Shown here: positions 16,889 through 24,163 of the stretch, in pieces | Layout: each line of letters begins with the position of its first letter | How positions within the stretch are numbered: position 1 is the first letter of the stretch | Source: Bacteroidales bacterium UBA3844 | GTDB taxonomy: Bacteria; Bacteroidota; Bacteroidia; Bacteroidales; Paludibacteraceae | NCBI GenBank assembly: GCA_002392915.1 | Contig: DGHQ01000020.1 | Location: forward strand, 77,826-124,554 | Length of the DNA stretch: 46,729 nt | Reading direction: 5' to 3' | Notes under the pieces: generated by a model | Told to the model about the DNA's origin: nothing | The model's database searches: none | Seen by the model: only the letters and a program-made list of their open reading frames with translations | Program-made: the position numbers and the translations under genes

Positions 16889-17296
16889 ATGATCACAAAA
16901 AGATTTTTTTATTATTTGGTACTGAGTACTATACTATTTTCAGTTGTGTCATGCGACAAACAAGTACTAACCGAAGAAGAAGCACAACGTGCAGTTATCG
17001 AAGGAGAAAGAGAACATCTGCCACTTATTTTGCAGAAAATGTCCAACGTGGATTCCATCACCATCGATAGTCTTCACATTCACGTAAAAAAAGAACCTAT
17101 GAGTGGATTTCTATATACGACATGGGAATATACCCCATCTTCGTTCCTATCTTTAAACAGAGGAAAGAAAATGACAAAAAATATTATAGTATCAGTGGAT
17201 AGCATTCGACAAAGCCGAACTCACGAAGGTTACATCGAATGGCAGTCAAACTGGAAAGATGCATATGAGATAGTGCTAAGAGACATGCTTCGGTAA
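16889..17296 (+). CDS. Small predicted lipoprotein
   Basis: 135 aa. The first 22 residues are a lipoprotein signal peptide: basic start, hydrophobic core, and a lipobox-like FSVVSC with Cys22, followed by DKQ. The rest is charged with predicted alternating strands (DSITIDSLHIHVKKE, IIVSVDSI) and no family I recognise. It lies between the methyltransferase (128 bp upstream, with the palindromic repeats between) and the DUF262-HNH gene (39 bp downstream), so it is probably read with the latter. A lipoprotein between two DNA-acting genes is odd; it may be an unrelated passenger. Confidence 0.65.
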   Translation: MITKRFFYYLVLSTILFSVVSCDKQVLTEEEAQRAVIEGEREHLPLILQKMSNVDSITIDSLHIHVKKEPMSGFLYTTWEYTPSSFLSLNRGKKMTKNIIVSVDSIRQSRTHEGYIEWQSNWKDAYEIVLRDMLR

Positions 17297-17335
17297 TATT
17301 AACCCCAATCTCAACAAAAATAATTCGATATTCTA

Positions 17336-18427
17336 ATGAAAATAGAACTACATAAAATCACCGTCCGCGAGCTGACCGAGGGTTATGCGGACAATGCCGA
17401 GCAGGGAGTGAAAGCATACGGTGGAAGGCTAGATGTGCGTCCACCCTACCAGCGTGAATTTGTCTACGGGGAGAAACAACGTGCGGCCGTCATCGACACT
17501 CTCACTCAAGGATTCCCTCTCAACGTGATGTACTGGGCGACGCGTGAAGACGGTACGTATGAAATCATCGATGGTCAGCAACGCACTATCTCAATCTGCC
17601 AATTTGTAAATGGAGAGTTCTCTTATATGTTCAGATACTTCCACAACATGCAGGAAGACGAGAAGGAACAGATTCTTAATTATGAACTGCAAATTTACAT
17701 CTGTAGCGGCACAGACAGTGAGAAACTGAAATGGTTTGAGACAATCAACATCGCTGGAGAAAAACTGACGGAGCAGGAGCTTCGCAACGCCGTCTACGCA
17801 GGCAGTTGGGTGAACGATGCCAAACGTTATTTCAGCAAGATAGGTTGTCCGGCAGCTAAAATAGGCAGTGATTACATGACCGGTGCGGTCAATCGTCAAG
17901 ACTATCTTGAGACCGCCATTTCCTGGATTTCAGACGGTAATATAGCGGCTTATATGGCGAACCACCAGCACGACGCGAATGCAGCCGCTCTATGGCAATT
18001 CTTCCAGTCTGTCATCACATGGATAGAATCAACATTCAAGCCAACAAAAGAACGTAAAAAAATAATGAAAGGTGTGGATTGGGGTACGCTCTACAAAAAA
18101 TACAAAGATAAAGTGTATGATTCAGAGGCGATAGACAAAGAGGTTGCAAAACTTATTTTGGACGACGATGTGAGCAAGAAAAGTGGAATATATCCATATA
18201 TTCTTACACGCAAAGAAAAATATTTATCTATTCGGGCATTTACAGACGCTCAAAAACTTGCGGCATACGAACGTCAGAAAGGTATCTGCGCAGATTGTGG
18301 CAATCATTTTGAACTCTCACAGATGGAAGCCGACCACATCACTCCATGGCACGACGGAGGACGTACAACAGCAGATAACTGCCAAATGTTATGCAGAGAG
18401 TGCAACCGTCGAAAAGGAGGAATATAA
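17336..18427 (+). CDS. DUF262 and HNH endonuclease domain protein
   Basis: 363 aa. The N-terminal DUF262 (GmrS/ParB-like) domain shows PPYQR at residues 36-40 and DGQQR at 79-83, the two signature motifs of the fold. The C-terminal HNH domain has CADC (Cys318, Cys321), ADH (His334), a central Asn348, and CREC (Cys353, Cys356) followed by NRRKGG, so the zinc and catalytic residues appear intact. Relatives include GmrSD-type modification-dependent nucleases and other defence proteins; this one is much shorter than GmrSD and lacks the DUF1524 domain. Together with the EcoRI-type methylase upstream, a role in restriction of foreign DNA is a reasonable inference, not shown. Confidence 0.8.
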   Translation: MKIELHKITVRELTEGYADNAEQGVKAYGGRLDVRPPYQREFVYGEKQRAAVIDTLTQGFPLNVMYWATREDGTYEIIDGQQRTISICQFVNGEFSYMFRYFHNMQEDEKEQILNYELQIYICSGTDSEKLKWFETINIAGEKLTEQELRNAVYAGSWVNDAKRYFSKIGCPAAKIGSDYMTGAVNRQDYLETAISWISDGNIAAYMANHQHDANAAALWQFFQSVITWIESTFKPTKERKKIMKGVDWGTLYKKYKDKVYDSEAIDKEVAKLILDDDVSKKSGIYPYILTRKEKYLSIRAFTDAQKLAAYERQKGICADCGNHFELSQMEADHITPWHDGGRTTADNCQMLCRECNRRKGGI

Positions 18428-18556
18428 AATCTCTTGTCTATATCAACATCGGGCAGTTCTTAACCCTGCCCCTACGACTCTGGTCTGATTCACTCAACAA
18501 ACAAAAGAGGGTGCACCTAATTGGGTACACCCTCTCTATAATCAGGCAATTGCTGA
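18428..18556. other. Gap between convergent genes, with a REP-like remnant and a terminator
   Basis: 18452-18474 carries a decayed palindrome (GGGCAG / CCTGCCC followed by CTACGAC), similar in style to 15158. The remainder is the terminator at 18505-18536. Confidence 0.5.
18505..18536 (-). terminator. Terminator of the GH5-like gene
   Basis: AGAGGGTGCACC pairs with GGTACACCCTCT (one mismatch) across a short loop. On the minus strand it is followed by TTTTGTTTG. It begins about 20 bp after the GH5-like stop codon. Confidence 0.75.
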
Positions 18557-20701
18557 CTATCTAACAATCAGTTTTACATTGCCAACATAATCCTCTCCTT
18601 TGACTACAATGCTGTAGACTCCCGTCGCAAAGACATCATTGACATACAATGAATTTATTCCGTCTTCTTCGAAAACCTTCTGTCCTACCGCACCATAGAT
18701 ACAAACATTAGCCTTACCCTTAAATATTATGTTGAATGCATCATCTGTCGGATTTGGAACGACATTCACAAAACCGTCATTGTCAATATTCTGTGCATCA
18801 GATGGAGAATCATCCTTAAAATCAAACAGACCAGTTTCTGTAAGAATGTAAGAGCCTGTCTTTGTCAGATTGTTTTTGTTAAGACCCGCTCCACAATCTT
18901 TCCATATACCAGTTTTTCCTCCCCATGCCCAATAGTTCCAGCTTATATTTTTAAGTCTATTGACATAATCAAGAAACTCATCCGATTCTTCTTTACAAAC
19001 CTTGTCCGGATCATAAGTAAAATCAGAGCTGCTCCAATCAGAAACATATACAGGTATTGATTCACTAGCTATCTTGAAATTTGCGAGCAAAGGCTTGTGA
19101 TCGCATGCCGCATAATGGAAAGCATACATGATTCCCAGATCAAATCTATTAGGATCTATAGGTTCCAATACTGGATCCATTATTCGTTGGCTCCATTGTG
19201 GTACACTTACAATCGAAATAGCTCCCGGATCTTTAGACTCTATGATAGACAATATCGTGTCAGCATATTCCTTAATATGTGGCCAGTCTACTCCACTTGG
19301 ATCACTGCAGACATCATATATCAAAAACATATATCCCTTTTCTTTCACATAATCAGAAAGTCTTGTGAAGAATTCCATGGCATCATAAGTATAATACGTT
19401 GGATCGCCATATTCAGAAGCGGTTTCATCGTAAACATGCCAGTCAAGAATAGCATATAATCCGACCTCAGCACACATATCAATGTAGCCTTTATATCTCT
19501 CCAACATCTCCATTGAATGAGTAGACGGTGAATAGTTCAATCTAATTGAATTGCATCCCCACTCTTTCATAGTCTGAAGGGCTTCCTTACTCAAGCATTC
19601 TTCATTATCCAATGTGATGACACCAGAGTTGAAACCTTTCAACTGGATAGGATCGCCATCCTCCGTACTAAGTTTATTGTCAACGATCTTCAATCTTCCT
19701 GTCTGTCTGAAATTCTCATACCATTTTGGATCTACAGGGAATTGCTCATGCTCAACAATAAAAGAGCCAGTTTCTGTCAAGTTTTCAATGTTGAATCCAT
19801 CCTTACAATTCTTCCAGATTCCATCTTCGTCGCCCCACTTCCAATAGTTCCAGCTGACTTTTGTCTTCGAGCCATTCATATACTTGAACAACTGCTCAGA
19901 TTCTTGGGCACATACCTTATCTGGATCATACTTATAATCAGATGAGCTCCAGTCAGAAACGAATATAGGCAATCTGTCAACTGTCATAATAATTTCACTC
20001 AACAACTGGAGATGAGAGCAGGCAGAATAATGGAATGCATACATGATTCCCAAATTGTAGTTTTCTGCATTTATAGGATCGTTAAGCACAGGTGTTAGTC
20101 TCTGACTCCAATCACTTGTACCGACGATGACAATGGCACCGGGATCGTTAGACTCGATAACAGGCAATATTATATCTGCATACTCCTTGATATATTTCCA
20201 TTCCAAATCCTCTGGCTCATTGCAGATCTCATAAATCACATGAATGTATCCTTTTTCTTTCGCATAAGCAGAAATAGTACCGAAGAAATCCGTGGCATCT
20301 TTCACATAATCCATCGGCACACCCGTCGGAGTTGTGTTTTCTTTGAAAACATGCCAATCGACAATGGCATACATACCAAATTCCGCACAGATGTCGATGT
20401 AGTTTTTCAACTTCTCAAGCAACGCATTTGAATGAGTGGAAGGTGAGTAGTTCAGTCTGACCGACTGACATCCCCACTTTTTCATATTCTTAAATGCACT
20501 TCTGTCTATACATGCGTCGTCATCAGCTGTAATAACTCCGGTGTTGAAACCTTTCAGCTGAACTGCTTCACCTTTCTCTGAACTTAGTTGGTTGCCAACA
20601 AGTTTTAATCTTCCATATTCTGCGACAAAGCCATTATTTTCCGCATTGGCAGAAAACAGGCATGACAGGAATAGGAACACACTGAATAAAGTTTTTTTCA
20701 T
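18557..20701 (-). CDS. Tandem GH5-fold protein with T9SS sorting domain and altered catalytic residues
   Basis: 714 aa: a signal peptide (1-20, SANA), two GH5 (cellulase-family) domains at about 27-318 and 333-622, and a type A CTD at about 645-714. The domains are clearly repeated (VQLKGFNTGVI / IQLKGFNSGVI; RLNYSPSTHS in both). In active GH5 enzymes the acid/base Glu lies in NEP and the nucleophile Glu in a (T/S)EWG-type motif. Here domain 1 keeps NEP (Glu162) but the nucleophile site reads VSDWSSSD (Asp250). Domain 2 reads SDP (Asp467) instead of NEP and again VSDW (Asp555). Hydrolysis is thus doubtful; a carbohydrate-binding or scaffold role is plausible. It is the last gene of a minus-strand surface-protein cluster. 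Confidence 0.85.
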   Translation of the reverse strand: MKKTLFSVFLFLSCLFSANAENNGFVAEYGRLKLVGNQLSSEKGEAVQLKGFNTGVITADDDACIDRSAFKNMKKWGCQSVRLNYSPSTHSNALLEKLKNYIDICAEFGMYAIVDWHVFKENTTPTGVPMDYVKDATDFFGTISAYAKEKGYIHVIYEICNEPEDLEWKYIKEYADIILPVIESNDPGAIVIVGTSDWSQRLTPVLNDPINAENYNLGIMYAFHYSACSHLQLLSEIIMTVDRLPIFVSDWSSSDYKYDPDKVCAQESEQLFKYMNGSKTKVSWNYWKWGDEDGIWKNCKDGFNIENLTETGSFIVEHEQFPVDPKWYENFRQTGRLKIVDNKLSTEDGDPIQLKGFNSGVITLDNEECLSKEALQTMKEWGCNSIRLNYSPSTHSMEMLERYKGYIDMCAEVGLYAILDWHVYDETASEYGDPTYYTYDAMEFFTRLSDYVKEKGYMFLIYDVCSDPSGVDWPHIKEYADTILSIIESKDPGAISIVSVPQWSQRIMDPVLEPIDPNRFDLGIMYAFHYAACDHKPLLANFKIASESIPVYVSDWSSSDFTYDPDKVCKEESDEFLDYVNRLKNISWNYWAWGGKTGIWKDCGAGLNKNNLTKTGSYILTETGLFDFKDDSPSDAQNIDNDGFVNVVPNPTDDAFNIIFKGKANVCIYGAVGQKVFEEDGINSLYVNDVFATGVYSIVVKGEDYVGNVKLIVR

Positions 20702-20715
20702 TGATTTTAATTTAT

Positions 20716-20767
20716 AAGTTTCGCAAGCAGAAGTACAGGGTTTCTATGCTATCCACTTGCGAAACTT
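20716..20767 (-). promoter_or_regulatory. 12-bp perfect inverted repeat in the GH5-like leader
   Basis: AAGTTTCGCAAG (20716-20727) and CTTGCGAAACTT (20756-20767) flank 28 nt and end 15 bp before the start codon. There is no T run, so it is not an ordinary terminator. It could be an mRNA-stabilising stem or an operator. Confidence 0.55.
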
Positions 20768-20820
20768 GGGTTATTTACAAATCCATCTAAACGACAGTTT
20801 TAATTCTTAAATTTACCATA

Positions 20821-21143
20821 CTACTTAATCACAGCACGCACTGGCATTCCTACAAAAGGAATTGAAAATTTTAGTCCATCTCCTTCATTTGTAAAACAGA
20901 AACAACTAAAAGCTTCGTAGGAATAACAAGACAAAGACGCAGTCCAGAAATCACACTCTACATTTATTCACCGGATGCTGTATCCGACAATAATTCTTCA
21001 GAGTATGTCACTTTTGACACTTCCTCCACGTCATAACTGTCTACAGTTCCGTTATTCTTTTCCACATGCATATATGTGACACCATGGGCAAGAAGACAAG
21101 CGATGGCAGATGTCGTCAACAATCCTAAAAATTTCTTCTTCAT
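20821..21143 (-). pseudogene. Broken VDLGLPSG/FISUMP-like gene
   Basis: From the ATG at 21143 a 59-aa frame encodes a signal peptide and the N-terminal module (VTYMHVEKNNGTVDSYDVEE), then stops at 20964-20966. Right after it, in another frame, comes FWTASLSCYSYEAFSC and ending GMPVRAVIK at 20821. That matches the C-terminal end (YWTSSL...VRAV) of the two intact genes upstream. About 130 residues of the central VDLGLPSG domain are missing. It is best read as an internal deletion with frame loss in a third paralogue. The 59-aa piece might still be made and secreted. Confidence 0.8.
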
Positions 21144-21172
21144 GCTATACTTTTTATTTCATTTCCATATTT

Positions 21173-21895
21173 TTATTTTGAGACAGCACGTACAGACGCG
21201 CCATCCTCTCTAAAATGAGCTCCCTTACTTTCAAAAACCACCTTTTGGTTATAAAGAGAACAAGCCTGGTCGTTAGAAGAAATGTAAAGTGATGATGTCC
21301 AATAGTAACCTGTGGCAGGAAGGAATATCTCATTTCCATTAGTTTTGGACGTGCCAATACGTCCGGCCACACCAGAGCCGTTGAAATCATCGGTCCACGC
21401 CCATGTGCACCCTGCGACAAGTTCTGTCATATCTTCATAGGTAGGCATTCTCCATGTGCCACCCCAATTTGCCTTAGCCGCATCATCAGAAGAGTCTAAC
21501 ACTTCAAGATTATCGACGTTACCATATTGATCTTTAAGACAATACTTGGTCATTTTTTCCTCATCGGCATTGACCCATTTGTAATTGTCGTAATCATAGA
21601 CGTCCTTTGTTGTGACCTCTCCCCACGCATAAAGGTCTCCTGTCTCAGTAGGCTTTGTCGCTCCGACGTTGCAAGTAGCCCACTTCAATCCACTTGGCAG
21701 ACCAAGGTCGACGTAGGAATAGTCTCCGATTTTACCACTGACGGTTGCAGTCTCTTCCACTGTGACCGCTTTCACATTTTCCGTGTTGAACTTGGTGAAT
21801 GTTCCGTCATTTTTCTTTACACGCATATAGGTAGCGGCATACGACATACAGCAGATGGCTGTCACCGCTATTATAGAAAGTATAATTTTTTTCAT
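21173..21895 (-). CDS. Secreted VDLGLPSG (FISUMP/DUF1566-like) protein
   Basis: 240 aa. Signal peptide 1-20 (CMSYA), then an N-terminal strand module TYMRVKKNDGTFTKFNTENV, then one FISUMP-like domain (about 59-240) that starts YVDLGLPSGLKWATCNVG and has GDLYAWGEV, WGGTWRMPTYEDM, the NGNEIFLPATG segment and a YYWTSS...VRAV end. The pattern resembles the Fibrobacter major paralogous domain and DUF1566, a fold of unknown function that is probably a binding domain. There is no CTD, so the route beyond the periplasm is unclear. It is second of two intact paralogues, 35 bp behind 21931-22701. Confidence 0.75.
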   Translation of the reverse strand: MKKIILSIIAVTAICCMSYAATYMRVKKNDGTFTKFNTENVKAVTVEETATVSGKIGDYSYVDLGLPSGLKWATCNVGATKPTETGDLYAWGEVTTKDVYDYDNYKWVNADEEKMTKYCLKDQYGNVDNLEVLDSSDDAAKANWGGTWRMPTYEDMTELVAGCTWAWTDDFNGSGVAGRIGTSKTNGNEIFLPATGYYWTSSLYISSNDQACSLYNQKVVFESKGAHFREDGASVRAVSK

Positions 21896-21930
21896 TTTTA
21901 CCGTTGAATGATTATACCGAAAAGATAATT

Positions 21931-22701
21931 TTATTTTGCGACTGCACGAATAAGCAAACCTTCGCTACGTTCTTTAACACTTTCGTTTCTGATGAACTTA
22001 GAAGTCAACGAAATACATATAGCATTCGTTGAATTTTTCAATGACGCTGACCAATAGTAGCCAACAATTCCCTTGTCAGATTGTTTATCTCCTGTAATAA
22101 AACCGAAAGCAGGAAGGAAAATAGAGTTGCCATTTGTGATAGATGTACCGAGCATACCAGCCACACCAGATCCATTCTGATTATCCTTCCATTCCCACTT
22201 ACATCCAGAGATCATTTCCTGAATCTCATCTGTATTAGGAGTATGCCATGCATCGCCCCAAATTTTAGACGCCGCGTCGTCTGCAGTTTCCAGAGTCATC
22301 AGATCATCCTTAGTTCCGAAGTTTTGGTCTGTACAATATTTAGTCAATGTCGACTCGTCTCCCTCACACAATTTGTAAGAACTCCAACTATAAGTGGCTT
22401 TTGCCTCTGTTTCACCCCAAGCGAAAAAAGAGCCAGTTTCTTCGGCACTCTTTGCTCCTACGTTATAAGTAGCCCACTTCAATCCACTTGGCAAACCAAG
22501 ATCGACGTAAGTGTAATTGCCGATTTTTCCACTGACTGTAACATCCATGGAGTTTGTCTCCTCATAATTAATTTCAGCGATATCTTTCGCATCAAACACA
22601 ACGGTTTGTCCATCATCCGTCTTCACACTAACATAGGTGACAGCATTCATCACACTATATAAAGAGACTATAGACAGGATGGAAATCAAGACTTTTTTCA
22701 T
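21931..22701 (-). CDS. Secreted VDLGLPSG (FISUMP/DUF1566-like) protein
   Basis: 256 aa. Signal peptide about 1-20 (YSVMNA), N-terminal module TYVSVKTDDGQTVVFDAKDI, then one FISUMP-like domain from YVDLGLPSGLKWATYNVG (about 67) to LLIRAVAK. Contains GSFFAWGET, a DDAASKIWGDAWHTPNTDE stretch, NGNSIFLPAFG and YYWSAS. It is a close paralogue of the next gene and of the pseudogene at 20821-21143. It follows the mini CTD protein by 18 bp, so translation in one operon is likely. No CTD or lipobox; location is predicted as periplasmic or surface by association only. Confidence 0.75.
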   Translation of the reverse strand: MKKVLISILSIVSLYSVMNAVTYVSVKTDDGQTVVFDAKDIAEINYEETNSMDVTVSGKIGNYTYVDLGLPSGLKWATYNVGAKSAEETGSFFAWGETEAKATYSWSSYKLCEGDESTLTKYCTDQNFGTKDDLMTLETADDAASKIWGDAWHTPNTDEIQEMISGCKWEWKDNQNGSGVAGMLGTSITNGNSIFLPAFGFITGDKQSDKGIVGYYWSASLKNSTNAICISLTSKFIRNESVKERSEGLLIRAVAK

Positions 22702-22719
22702 TTCTTTTAGCCTTTAGGT

Positions 22720-23196
22720 TTATTTACGAATAAGTTTAAATGATTGGTTTGCAATCGAAAGAACATATACACCTGCGAAATCAGGCAACTTTAGTTCAGC
22801 GTTTCCATTATTGTCGACAGAAGTCTTCGACAAAACCACGCCATTCACATTGAACAACAAAACATCGGCGGATGGATTCGCTTTTTGAATGAAAACGACA
22901 CCGTTGTTCTCGAAAATCACACAACCCGTCTCAACTGATTTCAAAGTCTCCCCAGTTGCCTCCGTCTCATCCTTTTCTGTGAAGTGATAATCTTTCACGC
23001 CGCTGATGGCATAACTTGTCTCGGCACTTCCGTTGACTACCAAATCTGCATTTTGGAATGTCACAACTGGTTTGTCGGCAAGTAGAAAACTATACTTTGT
23101 ACCCGACGTCAACTCTACAGTCATGTATTTCACTGTAGCGCCACAATTAAATGTACCATAAGAAAGGCACATCAAGAAAAATAATTTTTTTAACAT
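22720..23196 (-). CDS. Mini T9SS cargo protein (158 aa)
   Basis: A signal peptide (1-20, NCGA), a short beta module (VKYMTVELTSGTKYSF... VVTFQNADLVV), and a C-terminal type A CTD (about 85-158) with VLLFNVNGVVLSKTSVDN and AGVYVLSIANQSFKLIRK. Apart from the CTD there is hardly room for a functional domain. It is the first gene of the 18557-23196 cluster and stands where the 156-aa gene at 31845-32315 stands in the second cluster. One possibility is that it works as a surface anchor or partner for the CTD-less proteins behind it. This is inferred from position only. Confidence 0.7.
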   Translation of the reverse strand: MLKKLFFLMCLSYGTFNCGATVKYMTVELTSGTKYSFLLADKPVVTFQNADLVVNGSAETSYAISGVKDYHFTEKDETEATGETLKSVETGCVIFENNGVVFIQKANPSADVLLFNVNGVVLSKTSVDNNGNAELKLPDFAGVYVLSIANQSFKLIRK

Positions 23197-23288
23197 AAGT
23201 AAAACTTTTAACTACACATACGTAATACGCATGTAAATATCATCTAGATTTTTCATCATCACATTTTCATCATTTTTACTTTTTTCTG

Positions 23289-23320
23289 CAAAGATAATAA
23301 AATCAAAATACCCCCCCCAA
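23289..23320 (-). promoter_or_regulatory. Promoter of the mini-CTD cluster with a C8/G8 tract in the spacer
   Basis: On the minus strand, TATCTTTG (23289-23296) is a -7 box and TTG (23318-23320) a partial -33 box, 21 nt apart. A run of eight G (C at 23311-23318 on the plus strand) starts right at the -33 box. The leader would be about 85 nt. Confidence 0.5.
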
Positions 23321-23481
23321 TTATTTTAACACTAATTAACATAATTTCACACTAATCATAATCCCTTTTTCTTATCAAAATAATATAGTTCAAGATGTAG
23401 GAAGCCAACTATATCAGTGTCTATTCCGTCTGAAAGTCGCTAGCGAGTATCTTTAGTGTAATCCATGAGAAGTTTAGAGAC

Positions 23482-23510
23482 AAAAAAAAAGACATATCGT
23501 TTGATATGTC
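23482..23510 (-). terminator. Terminator of the tRNA operon
   Basis: GACATATC (23491-23498) pairs with GATATGTC (23503-23510). On the minus strand a run of nine T follows (A at 23482-23490). Confidence 0.88.
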
Positions 23511-23518
23511 CTTTTTAG

Positions 23519-23591
23519 TAGCGGATCCGGGATTTGAACCCGAGTTTCATGCGTGAGAGGCATGCATGCTAGGCCACTACATTAATCCGCC
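23519..23591 (-). tRNA. tRNA-Glu (CTC), copy 2
   Basis: A 73-nt cloverleaf: acceptor GGCGGAT/ATCCGCT (first pair G-U), anticodon stem CATGC/GCATG with loop CTCTCAC, T loop TTCAAAT. Anticodon CTC reads GAG. CCA is not encoded. Identical to the copy at 23647-23719. Confidence 0.9.
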
Positions 23592-23646
23592 ATGTTGACC
23601 GCTCTAAACCTCTTTCGAGTAAAGTCTGCTGTCTATATCTTTTTAG

Positions 23647-23719
23647 TAGCGGATCCGGGATTTGAACCCGAGTTTCATGCGTGAGAGGCATGCATGCTAG
23701 GCCACTACATTAATCCGCC
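23647..23719 (-). tRNA. tRNA-Glu (CTC), copy 1
   Basis: Same sequence as 23519-23591, offset by 128 bp. The short flank TTTTTAGTA on the 3' side is shared, which suggests a tandem duplication. Anticodon CTC in the loop CTCTCAC. Confidence 0.9.
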
Positions 23720-23734
23720 ATATGCAAATTTTAG

Positions 23735-23808
23735 TAGCGGGAACGAGAATTGAACTCGTGACCTCCGGGTTATGAATCCGACGCTCTAACCAACTGAGCT
23801 ATCCCGCC
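23735..23808 (-). tRNA. tRNA-Met (CAT)
   Basis: A 74-nt cloverleaf with acceptor GGCGGGA/TCCCGCT, D arm GCTCAGTTGGTTAGAGC, anticodon loop TTCATAA, T arm ACGAG TTCAATT CTCGT. Anticodon CAT. The G1-U72 end and the sequence fit an elongator Met tRNA better than an initiator, but a lysidine-modified Ile tRNA cannot be excluded by eye. It is first in the operon. Confidence 0.88.
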
Positions 23809-23827
23809 ATCTTTTCGTTTGCGAGTG

Positions 23828-23859
23828 CAAAGGTAGCACTTTTTTTCGTTACTTCCAAA
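23828..23859 (-). promoter_or_regulatory. Promoter of the tRNA operon
   Basis: On the minus strand, TTTG (23856-23859), a 20-nt spacer, then TACCTTTG (23828-23835), 20 bp before the tRNA-Met. Fits the Bacteroidota consensus. Confidence 0.75.
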
Positions 23860-23984
23860 TATATACGGCAGATATTTTAAAACATCTTTCCCAAACAATT
23901 AATAATCAGTCACATTTCAAATATAGCCATTGATTCTTTATGGGCTATATGATTATAAATTTATGACTGTATTTTCGTCTCTTT

Positions 23985-24135
23985 CCCTCAAAAAATTCAT
24001 AGGCTTTCTCTATGAACTTCTATTCCCTGTGGTTTTAGTTGTTATGTGCTCGCCTTCGGCTCGCACGTGGAAAGGGGTTAGGGCCAATATCAATCAAACA
24101 TGGGCCCTTAACAATCCTCATGAATCTGTCGATAG
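23985..24135 (-). repeat. Dispersed intergenic repeat, copy 3
   Basis: On the minus strand it reads GGATTGTTAAGGGCC ... GGCCCTAACCCC, CCACGTGCGAGCCGAAGGCG, AAAACCACAGGG, TTCATAGAGAAAGCC, the same order as 11320-11492. The hairpin stem is AGGGCC/GGCCCT (24103-24108/24080-24085) instead of AGGACG/CGTCCT, so pairing is kept while the bases differ. It fills most of the gap between comEC and the tRNA genes. Confidence 0.65.
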
Positions 24136-24163
24136 TACATTGTCTTTCTGCCCTGCGAAATTG

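Noticed and set aside
18505..18536. Third copy of the MITE-like element (GAGGGTG...ACACCCTC ends)
   Set aside because: The ends look alike, but they are the two arms of a short hairpin followed by a T-rich tract on the minus strand. The 189-bp body is absent, so it is a terminator.
22081..22662. 193-aa plus-strand open frame opposite a VDLGLPSG gene
   Set aside because: Mirrors the intact coding frame on the other strand, which has a signal peptide and a paralogue next to it.
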